From positions 5,854,545-5,918,544 of the forward strand of contig NW_024724368.1 of NCBI RefSeq assembly GCF_018991925.1: a stretch of DNA of 64,000 nucleotides, in the 5' to 3' direction. Below the pieces are notes generated by a model. That model did not search any database. It had not been told where the DNA came from and worked only from the letters and a program-made list of their open reading frames with translations. The DNA is from Homarus americanus (Eukaryota; Arthropoda; Malacostraca; Decapoda; Nephropidae). How positions within the stretch are numbered: the stretch's first letter is position 1; each line of letters starts with the position of its first letter. Positions 1-36,700 of the stretch are shown one piece after another. The position numbers and the translations under genes were made by a program.

Positions 1-124
1 TACCCCACTTCTCATGTATCATGTACCTTGGTGTTGACAATTTTGTGTATAAATGATTTCACTGAGTACAATCCACTTATTTTATGTTATACAATACAGG
101 ATTAAGATGATGATTCTATCCTAG

Positions 125-23943
<23,819 letters not shown>

Positions 23944-25379
23944 TTCATCAGCTGCTCCTGGTATAGAGAGGTTTCTGCTGGTGCTTATTACAACTTCACC
24001 AGAGACAAACAGTTGTATTCAGGAGATGCATTCATGTTGGTTAACTCACTGGATGCACACATCCTTGTTGGTGCTCTGAACTCTGGTTCTGGAATTCTAC
24101 AAAGGTTCCACGCCATGTTTTTTCTCCTTCGTCCATTTTTGTTGTTTCTTCCGAAAAGATTGGGGGTCAGTAATCCTAACACATAAAAAAAGACCAACTA
24201 GTTTGATACTGTATCTTCACCTGCATCATAAAAATTATAATAATACAGTAATAATAATAGTTTGGGGACCCATGATTTCTGGTGAGCATCAGTTATGATG
24301 GTGCTTCAGTAGTGTTTTGACTAACTTGGTCTTTATTCTGAATATAACTATGGACTGGATTTAGGTATATTTATTTGGAACAAAAATATTTTTGTGATGT
24401 TTACAGCACATTGCCAAGAATCTAACCAAACATAGGTTTTGTGTGTGTATGTGTGTGCCAAGGAATACTGTTTGACACAACTCTTAATGCAGCCGTATTT
24501 TATTTTCTCAGCCTAATATCGTAATACGTTCATTTAAGGGCACATTTAGGTAAATATGTAGTTTATATAGCACACATTGATATATATATATATTTGCTTG
24601 ATTTGCCTCCCCAGTCTTTAATTCTGTAAAAAGAGTCCATCATGCAGTAATCGCTAGCCATTTCTCTCAAACAAAAGAGTTTAATTCAATTCATGAGTGA
24701 AGTCAGACCTTGTTTATGTGCCCAGTTGGTCCTGAGTTAAGATTTTGGTCAAGAAATATGATGTGTACCTTGAGCGTCATCAACACAGAAGAAAGTTAAA
24801 TTCACTTAGTAAGCGCTATATTTTCCAAGTAATTCTTAAGGAGGGTGAGTGCACGAGGGTATACTGCACAAGAAACCATGGAAGTGAAAAAAAAATTGTT
24901 GTTTTACTTGTCTTACCATCATTTATTTTGTATCATTGTTGTTGGATTGTAACTGATTAATATTGATGCAGATTAGCAGTACATCATTAATCTCTCTCTT
25001 TCAGTCTCACAATTTTCTTCATTCTCAATTTTCTTCTTTCTCTCCTCTTTAACTAGAGAAAAGATGGTTGAGGCCAAATTTTGACTATCAAGCTATTATA
25101 ATTTTATGCTATTTGGCATGAGGAATTTTCAAGGACTTTAATCTGCATTATAAGGTTAGCTGGTGACCTGATCGAAGAAAGGTGGTCCGAAATGTCAAGT
25201 TATTATGAGCTAAATCCGTGATGATCAGTAAGGCCGCAGAACTAGTAAGTGTGCGTCTTTTTCCTTTGGAGTTTAATTAATATTACTCTTATATCCTCTC
25301 AGTCTTTAAATACTGTATACCAAGGCTCGAAATCAGGGGTCATTAACTGCTAAGGCTTGGCCCAAAATCGGTTAATAAA
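23944..25379 (+). other. GCN1 3' untranslated region, candidate poly(A) signal at 25374
   Basis: No coding sequence follows the stop. The first AATAAA I see downstream is at 25374-25379, so the 3' UTR may be about 1.4 kb; a non-canonical signal nearer the stop cannot be excluded. Confidence 0.35.
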
Positions 25380-25993
25380 AATGTTGATTGTTAGTATGGT
25401 CATGATATAGGTAAGTTAGTATAATTTCATTTGAGTTCATTGTATTTTACTTGAACATCCTTTTAGACTTACAGTAGTATTGACACTTGTATCCCATTTC
25501 TTGGTCCAGGTCACACATGTAAGATTTTTCCCAGTCTTAAACTTTTTTTATTATTATTATTTAGAACCACATACTAGTGATATTTTAAGTATAAGACAAG
25601 TAAAATAACAGTTTCCCCTCCCCATAAAGGGTTTGAAGGAAAAATAAATAAAAAATACTTTTCCTTGTTTTATATCAGGTAAAAGATGTTTCTTAGGAAA
25701 AGTAAAAAAAAAAAAAAAAGAATTCTTGAGTTAGTCTTTCATTATCCTAAGCTGTGTATGTGTTTGTTTTTTGTGTTCATATGGGGCCTTGGCTACACTA
25801 GATGGTTTTGTGCACTTCTATGTCATTTATGTGTACAAGAGAAGTGCACATAACCGAAGGCCTGTGTAATGTAATTGAATATCTGTAACACCTCACTTGA
25901 TACCTCAAATTTAACCACCAACATTAATCAGCATATCTGGAATCCCTGTATTCCCCGACTACTGTTACCGGAAATGTGACTGATTAATTAGAG

Positions 25994-26715
25994 CAGGCAT
26001 GGGCAACCGCCAGTGCAAACCAAGTCTTAGTGCAGCCCGCAGAGTGATTGAGGAAATCCATTTAACGTGTCTAGCTTTTGGTGAGTAAAGCAATATTTAT
26101 ATAAAGAATAATCTACACACACACAATTCATTACTGCTTCATCACCTAAGAATAAGTAACTACAAAAATGTAACAATGAAACAAGTATAAATTGTCAACA
26201 ATATAAGCATTTTAACTTGTGTGAGTTTACATACCAAGTTCAGTGCGGTCTGTTTGATGAATCAGCTGCTATGTGGTAGTGGGTCACTTGGGAATTAACT
26301 AAGGTTGGGTAAGTCCAAGTGGGATCATAGGCAGTGGTCATACAGGTCAAAGGTAAAGGTCTCTTCCTTGTTGACAGACTGTCTGTCTCCATGGTACCTC
26401 ATCCTTCATGCATGGCTGTCTGTTCTTTCTATTTATTCTTTACATTATTCTGGTGGGTGTCTCATAAATAAGACTGTTTCACTCATCTTCTGTTAAATAC
26501 CAAGAAACATTAACATATTACTTAAAAAATAATAATGATGGATTTGTTTCACAAATGGGAAAAAAACTGTGATTGTAAACTGAAAATATCATAAGGTGGA
26601 TGTAGCGATAGACTGTTTAGCTGTCTGTGGTAATACAATATATTTTGGTGAGTATGCCCGCAGAAAAATACCTAATCGTAATACAGCCCATGACAGGAAA
26701 GGTTGCCCATGCCTG
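25994..26715. mobile_element. hAT-type non-autonomous element with 8-bp target duplication
   Basis: Terminal inverted repeats CAGGCATGGGCAACC and GGTTGCCCATGCCTG are perfect over 15 bases. They are flanked by identical 8-bp AATTAGAG copies at 25986-25993 and 26716-26723, diagnostic of hAT insertion. The 722-bp interior has no transposase; just inside the left tip is a GCAGCCCGCAGAG motif. Intergenic, between GCN1 and the next gene. Confidence 0.92.
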
Positions 26716-27049
26716 AATTAGAGGTTCAAGAGTTGCCGATTGTCTCGTGACTTGCTAGATACTTGTGTTGGCTGACCTATCATGTGCCATGCACTGGGTA
26801 CAGAGCAAAGGTTTGAGCGATCTACTTGTGAGGAGTGTGCAAGTACCCGTGGAGTAATTCTTGTGGGGCGGTTACGGGTTCAATAAAAAAAAAACAGGTT
26901 CAGGGCAGTGTGGGTAATGGTGTCACATCAGTTGAGGTCATATGCTCCGGAACTAGACCTGGTTTTGTCATGAACCAAGTACTGTAACAGTTAAATCTGA
27001 TAGACAGCTTTATATGGTGACTGATGCCAACTGGGGATAGGTGTTCCAG

Positions 27050-27620
27050 ATTTGCCTCCATACCCTCCTCATAAGTTATTATGATGAGGTCCAGCGGTTT
27101 AGGTGTTTCCTACCCTCTGGAGTGAGTCGGATTTTTAACATGTTGGTATAGGATATTGTCTTTCAAGAGTTTCTACATAAAGAATGGCTGGATTATTTAG
27201 GTCGTTTAGCATGTATTCATTTCTCTAGTCCATGTCGCCATAATTAAAGTCCCCCATGACAAGGAGGTGGCTAGGGTTTAGTGCCATTCCAATTTCAATT
27301 AAGGCTCTCAAGTTCCTCTGGTTCAATGCGCTACAGTTTTGGGATCTGTAGATATGTCCTACAATGAGTTAGTCTCTTCCCTTCAGTTTAATTTTGCACC
27401 ACTTTGATTCTTCGAAAACATCCTCTTTCCACATCCTCACCTGGTTCGTTCTAAGATCTTGCCTAGCATAGATAACCACACCCTTCTTGCAAGTTTCTTG
27501 GGAAAGGTTCATAAATGAGTCATACCCATCTATATTGAACTCACATTTCTCTGGTTCGATTCTCCTGTTTTTGTACAATAGTTCTACAAGACCAACTATA
27601 CTTTGGTTGATGTACCATCA
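27050..27620 (-). pseudogene. CR1/L2-like LINE endonuclease fragment
   Basis: The minus strand encodes CKKGVVIYARQDLRTNQVRM and EDVFEESKWCKIKLKG, near-identical to the endonuclease piece of the LINE at 48187, followed with breaks by the GDFNY segment (about 27260). The 5' and 3' parts of the element are missing. Confidence 0.7.
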
Positions 27621-27680
27621 GTAGTGTTTCAAACTCCACTCTCTTGTCAAAGAATGTCAGTATTAGCAATAACACATGTA

Positions 27681-28682
27681 CAGTAGTGCCTGGTATGCGA
27701 GGAAGGCAAATAAAAAAATGACTGCTCGTCTCTCATACACTCGTTATATAACCATGATGCCACATCAAGAACTTACGTACATTTTCATTTACAACATCAA
27801 GCAGTCTTGGAAAGAGGTTACACAGCTGCAAGAACAACATGTGGAGGAAAGTGTGGCTTAAATGAGTGAACGAATTTGGTGGAATCACCCCGACATCCCC
27901 AGCATCTCCAAGGAGGCCGGCTTTGAGGAGGTTGCCGAAGGGAATGTGGCTAAGGTCTTTGAGAGCCACTCTGAGGAGCTCAGTACTGAGGACCTACTGC
28001 TCCAAAAACAGCAGCAGGCAGTGGAGAAGTCAGTCAGTGAGGAAAACCCTGCACCCATGATTCTGACTGAAGGTGTTGAGCACTGCCATTGATGGTGTGA
28101 GCTCTGCCATGGATTGCTGGCTAAGTGACCACAACTTCAACAAGAGTTTGTGTCCGAGGACAATTTTGGAGAAGGTCATGCTTTGCTACAGGGAGATGTA
28201 CCTGGAGAAGAAGGCATGCTAAACAACAATTACCTCCTTTTTCAAGCCCCTGTCACAGTCACAACCTCTGACTCCTTGGGTCACCAGCCATGCAGAGCCC
28301 TCTTCATCTTGACACCTCCAGTCCCACCCAATAACTTCACCTTCTTTAAGGCCAGGCCGAAGCCTACACCTCCAGTCCCCACTTTGTCTCCCGACTCCCC
28401 AGATTACCCAGAGGCTGTGTGGGAATGAGAGTGTCATCTCCACTCCACCTTCAAGAGTCCTCTTAGCCTCAAAGGAGACATGTAATGATGACCAGCCTTG
28501 TTCATAATAATGTGGTGAGTATTGTTTAATTATGTTGTAGGTATTTTATTTTCTTTGATATATGTGGCAAGGAACTTATCCCATTGAACCCATGCTATAA
28601 TGATCTTGATTTACAATATTTCGACCTGCTATGGATTTTTCATAAACATAACCACATTGTAAATAGTGGGATACCTGTACTG
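27681..28682 (+). mobile_element. Internally deleted Tigger-like element
   Basis: Starts CAGTAGTGCCTGGTATGCGA after TA at 27679-27680 and ends ...GTGGGATACCTGTACTG before TA. From about 27820 to 28660 it aligns with 42590-43945 of the larger element. Both encode the C-terminal part of a Tigger transposase (EVAEGNVAKVFESHSEELST followed by a Glu/Gln-rich stretch, then a proline-rich tail). The DDE core is absent. Borders are approximate because the two tips match poorly. Confidence 0.6.
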
Positions 28683-28689
28683 TATATAA

Positions 28690-29450
28690 AGATTCCTTTA
28701 TATGAGGGTTATTGTGCAAGATTTTTATTTTGCCTATTTATCTGGTCCATCCACGTTTATCTTAGATTCACATTCAAAGTCTTTACTTTATCCCTTTGTA
28801 TACTGGGCCCCTCTTGAGCTGAATAAAATCATCTGGCATTAGCAAAACAAAATATTCAAAGTGGCATCCCCATAGTGAAGGGGTTGGTGGAAATAGTCTA
28901 CTAACTGGAAGGTAAATTGTCTAATATCTTTTTAATATTCAATAAATTGCAATGAACATTACCCAGAATTGATTTACTAATGCTCAAAAAAAAATGTACA
29001 AATGGGCAACATCAAGCTGAAATGGATTGAGGTAAGTTGGGTCTTTGGGATGACAGGTTATCTAATCCGGTAAAAAAAAATGATAGGTTATGTTATGTTT
29101 CTTTACCCCCTTAATTCATTGAGGTAAACTGTATAAATATCTTGTTCTTCTGCAGCTTCTGTCAGTATCCTATCTCCAGAAAGACCTTACATTCCTAGAA
29201 AAGGTTCATCACAGCAGCTAATATGATTCCTGAACTATGTTATCTCAATTATCCAAGTGACAATCCTCTAGACAAGGCAAAATAGGGCAGATCTCATTGA
29301 AACATTTGTGTGAAGCGGACAGTGTTAGATGCGCAAATTGAGATTTTAAGTGTACCTTTCATTGCTTTCTCTGAGTCAAGGCTCTACCATCTATAGGAGT
29401 TTTCCTCGCTTTGTTACAAATCCTGATGTGCTACAGTCATTCTCGAGTAT
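28690..29450 (+). other. Intergenic, no supported feature
   Basis: AT-rich sequence with no recognisable protein, terminal repeats or tandem array. Confidence 0.4.
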
Positions 29451-29454
29451 TTGT

Positions 29455-29640
29455 GATAATATAGGGTAGAAGGGCCAGGGAAAGGCAGAGGCTGGGATGG
29501 ATGAAAGAAATTAAAAACTGGGTCCCCAGCGAGATAAAACACCTTAGAGGATTGGTAAAAACAGCCCAAGAATGTTTGAGTGGAGGACTGTGGTCACCAA
29601 CCCTCAGATATGAGGGCGGTACTCTTGATTGACTGAGGAC
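29455..29640 (+). pseudogene. Possible LINE C-terminal fragment
   Basis: The plus strand reads RRARERQRLGWMKEIKNWV and continues to a stop, resembling the RGRQR.RW-type tail of some LINE ORF2 proteins. Only about 60 codons survive, so this is tentative. Confidence 0.3.
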
Positions 29641-29711
29641 CTTCAAGGTGTACGATATCCAGTGTACAGGTGATAAAGACCTTTAAATCCCACGACAACC
29701 CCGTACCTACC

Positions 29712-29848
29712 TGTACTTTTACTTTTATCTTCTTTGCCACTGATTGGCTCATTAGCCACTTGGGCAGTTGTTCACATCTTTGATACGCACTGTTGGCAAA
29801 TCCTGGGCATGCACTGGCTTCTGAATATATCGGAACGTGCTCCAGTGT
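29712..29848 (-). repeat. CR1/L2-like LINE 3' end fragment
   Basis: Reads CTTTTACTTTTATCTTCTTT, then CACTGATTGGCTCATTAGCC and GCATGCACTGGCTTCTGAAT on the plus strand. It is the complement of the 3' end seen intact at 50700-50820. It keeps the family's (AAAGT)-rich tail and is followed by a (TTA)n run. Confidence 0.7.
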
Positions 29849-29849
29849 T

Positions 29850-29966
29850 ATTATTATTATTATTATTATTATCATCATCATCATCATCTTTTCGCCCCCT
29901 AGGCTTCGGTGTGGGTCAGTGACCTGTGCCCAGGTGGGCTAATCCCCGTGAAAAAAAAAATAAAAA
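29850..29966 (+). repeat. Second LINE tail: (TTA)n plus GGTGGGCTAATCC module plus A-run
   Basis: A (TTA)n/(TCA)n run, then CGCCCCCTAGGCTTCGGTGT, GTGACCTGTGCCCAGGTGGG and a poly-A end. The same module is at 14500-14585 and, less similar, at 59340-59392 directly after a jockey-like LINE, suggesting it is that LINE's 3' end. Confidence 0.5.
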
Positions 29967-29971
29967 AATAA

Positions 29972-30470
<499 letters not shown>

Positions 30471-30725
30471 TCCGTCTCTTGTTTCCGGGTTTGTGTTTGT
30501 GACAAACAGTTTGTCCACACAATTTACTGTAAGTAAACTATAAACGAGGACTGAAATGCTCTTGGAAAATATCCAAGAGCATTTCACTTTCACTGTTTAA
30601 ACATCTTCTGTTCGGTGAAAACGAAGTTTAAGGTGCTTCATGAAAGCATTTTCCCTAATCGCGTCTAACCTGGATTGACCTGTGCTGATAACGGGGTCAT
30701 GGGTGAAAGTAGCCGCGGTGGAGGA

Positions 30726-30796
30726 ATATAAGGGCCTGCTGAGGACATCCTGGGTCAGTGATCGTTACCTAGAACTGCAGGTCACACCTTTTGCAG
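30726..30796 (+). promoter_or_regulatory. Core promoter and 5' non-coding exon of the secreted-protein gene
   Basis: ATATAAG at 30727-30732 lies 30 bases upstream of the A of TCAGTGA (30755-30761), the arthropod initiator. A short leader then runs to TTTTGCAG|GTAAGG, a strong donor at 30797. The next acceptor in register is TTCCTTACAG at 34525, one base before an ATG. A TATA box at -30, an initiator and a short non-coding first exon are common in arthropod genes for secreted proteins. The link to 34527 is inference. Confidence 0.6.
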
Positions 30797-33649
30797 GTAA
30801 GGAATGGGAGTACAAGTACCTTTGTTCTTTTCATATGAAAACACATTCGTAAGAAGCTGCTAATGTTGTCTCTTATATTGTGTAAAAGTTATCACGGTGC
30901 ACTATGTAATCGAGTGAGGTTAAGCATTACTAAACTAGTGATAGGAATTACTTGTTATGTATGGTAGACATTACTTGGCTAGGTGTGGTATACATTCTTC
31001 ATGTTTAATGAAACACTTGCACTATCATTGTAGCACTGGTACCACACGTCTGTACTAATATTACACGTTTACTACAAAAAATTCGGATCTAAATACGTAA
31101 CCTTATCTCACCAGTCTAACCTCATATGTAGGGTGAACTTAATTGTGTTTAACTATCACTACCTAACTCATTAACCAACCGGAACTATAGGTTCAATTAA
31201 GCAGCCTTACATTATCAATTAAACTTCACAGCATGACTTTACTTAATACAACGTAGTTTAATATAGTGTGAACTATTGTAACTAAATTAAGTATCCACTA
31301 TTATGTCCGTTAGGCTCAAAGATAAAAAAAAAATACCACACTGCGTTGAGGTTGTTTGGAAAATAACCAGAAGGCAAAAATTTCATTATAGGTTAGGTTA
31401 GAATAGGTTTGCTTTTACTTTTACTTTTATCCTCTTCATCACTGATCGGCTCGTTAGCCGCCCGGGCGATCGGTCACGTCTCAGTTACGCACTGTTGGCA
31501 AGTACTGGTCATGCACCGGCTCCTGAATGTACCTGAACCCGCTCCAGTGTTGGTCAAGTCTTGTCTAGAAAGAGCTCACACTCGGTGCCGTCACAACACT
31601 TTCTGGTAGATTGTTCCAAGAGTTCACAACTCTCACTACGAAAAAGTTTGCCCTCACAGTTTTCTGGACTTGCGGCTTCTTCAATCTTGAGCTGTGACCC
31701 CTTGTGGGGCGAACGTCCGCCAGCTCCAAGTAAGGACTCGACTGAGTAGTGCCCCTTGAGATGCTTATACACCTCAACTAGGTCACCCCTTGCCCGTCTG
31801 TAGTATAAGCTAGGCAAGTTCAGGTGCTCAAATCCCTTAGGGTAGTTAGGGTGCCGAAGTGCAGGTACCAGTCTGGTGACCCTCCTTTGAACATTTTCAA
31901 CCAACTGACAGTCCCTAGCATATCTCGGGGACCTGATGGGGTGACAGTACTCCAGATGAGGAAGCACTTCACTCTTGAAGATCGTTACGAGGGACGGACC
32001 GTCTAGACATCTGAACGACCTTCTTAAAAGACGCAATAATTTATTTGCCTGATTTACCTTCTTCTCGCAATGGCCCGAAAACTTCAGCTCATTGTCAACA
32101 TACACACCTAGGTCCTCACATTCAGTCTCAAATAGTGCAGTTTCTTCATCCCGTTGGGACATATGATACGCCTCCTTACCGTTAGTACGCCCCAGGTGCA
32201 TCCTTTGTTTACGTTAGTTTGGACTGAGTTAGATTAGGTTTGACTAGATTAGTTTAAGTTTGGTTAAAATAGGTTAAGTTCAATTGGGTTTGGTTTGGTT
32301 TAGATTGGGTATAGTTTGGTTTAGTTAGATTAGGTTTGGTCTCATTAGGTTAGGTTAGGTTACATTAAGCATGGGTAAAGCCCAAAATGCAATTTCACCT
32401 AGTTAGTTTGAAAACGTCCACAAAGCGTTGTGGTCGTTCTCCGCTTTTCTTTTCTTTTTCGATCTTTGAGCCTCACATTTCGATATAATTACTGTATATG
32501 AAACTGGGTTCACGATATGAATACAATACTAATGAATGGCCTAATGAAAAAAAAATATGCACACCCTTTCAGGTGTGAGTTGGCGCTTCATGATGGACTG
32601 CTAATGATGTTTCTGCCTTAGACATTAGTGACTATTAATGTATTAGGTTTCGTGTGATCAAGATCGGCCACAGCTTGTGACATAACACGTCACCACACAT
32701 TTTATGGCCATTGTTTACGCTAACATTTTTTTCGCACTTAGGCTCATGTATAATTTTCAATTTAATACATATAAAGAAATGAAGGTCCGAACCCTAAAAC
32801 TTGGTAATTACTGTAACTTGGCTCATGTCAGTCAACTTCATTAAGTTCAAAGTATTTTCATATTTCTGTTCTAGATGAATATTAGATTTCAAAATTAATT
32901 TAATCTCCTGACCACGTGACTGTCTTCTAGTCCTTATGGCTTGGTTTGGTTAGTGCTTATTACGACTGGAGCCTGTTGGACCAATTACCTCCTTGACCTG
33001 GTTTTCGTTGTTGTTTAGTAGACCTTCCCGCTCAGTGTTTTGAACAGATTGAACCCTCCTCATGATTACACGATGATGGGGCCTCGCTGACGAAAAGAGA
33101 AATAGAAGGAAAAATAGTGAAATATTAAAGGGGAAGGAGAGATAGGCGGGCGTGAAAGTGACGAGTGAAGAGTTATGAAATGAGAGGTATAGAAATGTAA
33201 TAAACTAGACCAGTAGAAAAGATGTGAAGAGTGAGATAAATGGTTGTGTAGATTGAGATACAGTATAGGTCAGGGGCGGATCCAGGAATATCAAAAGGAG
33301 GACCCAAGAAGTTGTGGGTGGGGGGAACATGGCGAGCCCAGCTGGTTTTTTTTGGAGTGGCGCTGTAAGCCCCCCCCCCCCCTTCCGAAAATATGTAAAA
33401 CTGGCCAATATCATGGGCATTTTGAGGCCAGTTTGAAGCCATGCGCACTTGCTATTAGGAAATATTCTGAGGTTAGTAGTAATTACTTTTTGCTATACAA
33501 AGACGCCTGAGTGCAGTAGTACATTAAAGAAAAAGTATTGGAATTTTCTGGTGAAAATGGGAGATCTGGACCCCCAGGGCCCCCTCCCACCCTGGATCCG
33601 CTCCTGTGTGGGTGAGGGAACATAGCGAGCACAGCAAGCCCACCCAGCT

Positions 33650-33717
<68 letters not shown>

Positions 33718-36700
33718 GGGTTTTTTGGGGGGGCGCTGTAAGCCCTCCAGAATACTTTTGAAAGCTGACCAATATCAGGGGCATTTTGAAGCCATTTTGA
33801 AGGCATGTTCACTTGATATTAGGAGACATTATGAGATCAATAGTAATTACTCTTTACTATAACAAAACGTCTGAGTATTGGAATTTCTGATGAAAAGGAG
33901 AGTCCAGACCCCCCCCCCCTGGACCCGCCCTTGTAGGTAGAGAAAAATATATGGCTAGAAGGCTTTGAAGCTGGGTAAAAAGATAACCAGACAGTGTAGA
34001 ATTCTAGCAGAGAAATAAATCTAAAAAAAAAGGTACACTGAGAGTGTGTATAGGCGGAGATTGATGAATGTGGAAGCAGGAAGAAAAAATCAGGAGATAT
34101 TGCGCAAAAGAAGGCACTGATAAAGTAACCTATTGTTGTTGACGGCAGTGGAGTGTTGCTACACATGTTAACTGATATAGATTTCAACATTTTGTGCTTT
34201 CCACACTCTTAGTTGAACCGCATATTTGTATTACAATCTAGGTAATCTTTAATTGCTTGTTTGATTCTGCCCAAGAGCGCACATGCAAATACAAACCAGA
34301 GTAAACAAAATATGCATTACCATATGTACCTAGTTACCTACTCGAATCCACGTGTTTGTGTGTATATAATGCCTGTACTATGAAATAAATTATTTTTTCA
34401 AATGCCCCTTTCTTGCTGAATGTTGTATCCTACTGTATTTGTCATCTCAATGATTAATAATTTGTGGGATCAAGCTGTACCTGTATTCATAATTTATTTG
34501 TTAATTCTTTCCTTCTTCCTTACAGGATGTCTTCGTCCTTGATGGTAGTGGTGCTGGTGTGTGTGAGCGTGACTCTAGGCGTTCATGGTACTGAAATCCA
34601 CTTCCCAGGAGGAAAGCTACTGTCGTCTCTGGGGGTGGAGATAGGTGGAACAAGACAGGGGAGCGTGTGTCTTCCCAGCACCCACTTTATCACTCTTACC
34701 TCCACCAGAGTCCTCCCATCCACCCTTTATGGCACCTCCATCCTCAACATCCCTACCACCATCATCCAGGTGCTACACCTCATCCCAAGCTCACTGTACA
34801 CAACATACTGTACACACACTTGCATAAAACCTTTATTGCTACTTACTTGTACAAAGTTACATTTTGGGAACTAAAGGGTTATACACAAATATACCCACCC
34901 CTTATATATTTACTCGCATACATATGTAAACGAAAACACATACAATGCACACACGTTCTATTTTCGCCCCTAAAGGTATCTATACGGAGGTGTTGTCAAG
35001 ATTCTTTGTCCGTTGTGTCATATTATGTCACAAAATCGTAACGATACATTTTGGAGCGAGTTACACATACGTGCTATGTACAGCTCCTTTCAGTTTTAAT
35101 AGTGCGCTTACAGGGGCTCGTCATATAAACACTCCATAAATAATTACATTGAGATATTTGTTTTAAAGTTGTTTTACTCTGATTCCACAGTATATTTACT
35201 ATTGCGAGTTTCCTTCCGTCGAATGCAAAACACAGGGCTTCCAGCCTGCCACACTGCACAAAACCTGATGAGCCCCTGTATACGTGCTAGTGAAGGGGAC
35301 TGTACATACGTATGTTCAAACACTAATTCAAAGTTTACATATATTGTAACGCGATGCGATACATAGTAACGGTGATGCATTACAGCAAGAGTGGTGCATT
35401 ACAGGTGATGTATTACAGTAGCACTGTAGCAGTGATGTGCAATAGTAGATATTTTTTCAGTGAAAGTGATGAGATAGTGCAACACAACAGTAAATAACAC
35501 TAGTTTCTGTTTTTGTGTTACAGGACGTGACTCAATGGCAAGTTAAGTCGTCCACTGTGCTGGTAACGCAGACCGTCACATCCTACCCGACACCACACCT
35601 CATCACCACAACGCAGGTATTCTATTGGTTCCCGCCCGCTCTTTCTGGCCACAATGGGTTTTCTTCACTTATGTTTATGAATTCTCTTAATTCTGCTCCT
35701 TATATTTCATACTGGTTCTATAAGGTACCGGACTTTTTATCACTTGTACTCCTACATAATTTCTCTACTTGTTCTACGAGATTTCTCATTGGTTCTATCT
35801 CATTTTACTGGTTTTCTTCCTCACTGCTTCTATTGGTTCTTTCTCACACTGATTCTTCCCTCAATTAGTTATAATGTTTGTTACTGTAATGCTACTATTG
35901 GTTCTCACCTTCACTGGTTCTACTTGATCTTTTCCTCACTGGTTCTACTAGTTTTCTTTTTGTTCTTTTACGTTAAAGTGGGAAAAGGGATGTAAGGCAT
36001 GCCGGCATGCTGAGGCTCAAGGCACACCCAAACTTGAAGGGTAGAGAAGTCACGACAGATAGTTGTGGGGGGAAAGGTTGGAAAATAAATTCAATGAAAT
36101 AAATAGAGGGGGACGACGCCCCTTGTTTTACATATTACAGTTTGTTGGCTAACCTAGGATTTGGGATGAGGTTGCACTTAAGGCTACTTTGGTTGGCAAT
36201 GACAAGTTGGATTTTACAAATTACACGCTTATGAAAGTCCTACTATTGTATTACGTTATGGACTCACAAGATTGTGACTTGTTAAATATGATCTTATATC
36301 ATCTGAGTTTTAATTTAAGGTGAATCGTGGCACTTGGCCACTGGCTGACACTTGTTTTGAAAGTTCTGGTCTTCCCAAGCGTGACGAGTGGGATGTGTGG
36401 GCACTCCAACTTTGGCCTCACCAACGCCTTGCACAAGTGGATTTGTATCTTCTCAGGCAACAGTTTAAAATTTGTAATTTGGCGGTGGCGACTTTGTCTT
36501 TCTTTAGTTGGTCCCTGATGTGGGACGTGATGCCCGTCCGAGAGATGGTGAGGCCTAGCAACCTGCCTTGTTTAGAGTACCAATCTGTTCATCGTCAATC
36601 ATCAATGGGGCCGGCTTGAATTTAGCTATAGTTATAGTTATGATCTCAAATTTTGTTTTGTTTGTTTTATCTTCCTTTTCTTTTCATACTCTAAGATATC

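Noticed and set aside
33271..33606. Calling this a hAT element with an 8-bp target duplication
   Set aside because: The tips are hAT-like, but the 8 bases on the two sides do not match; only TAGGT at the outer ends of the tandem pair is shared.
34667..35995. Several overlapping ORFs (His/Pro-rich, Leu/Ser-rich)
   Set aside because: They are other frames of exon 1 of the secreted-protein gene, or intron sequence with simple composition.
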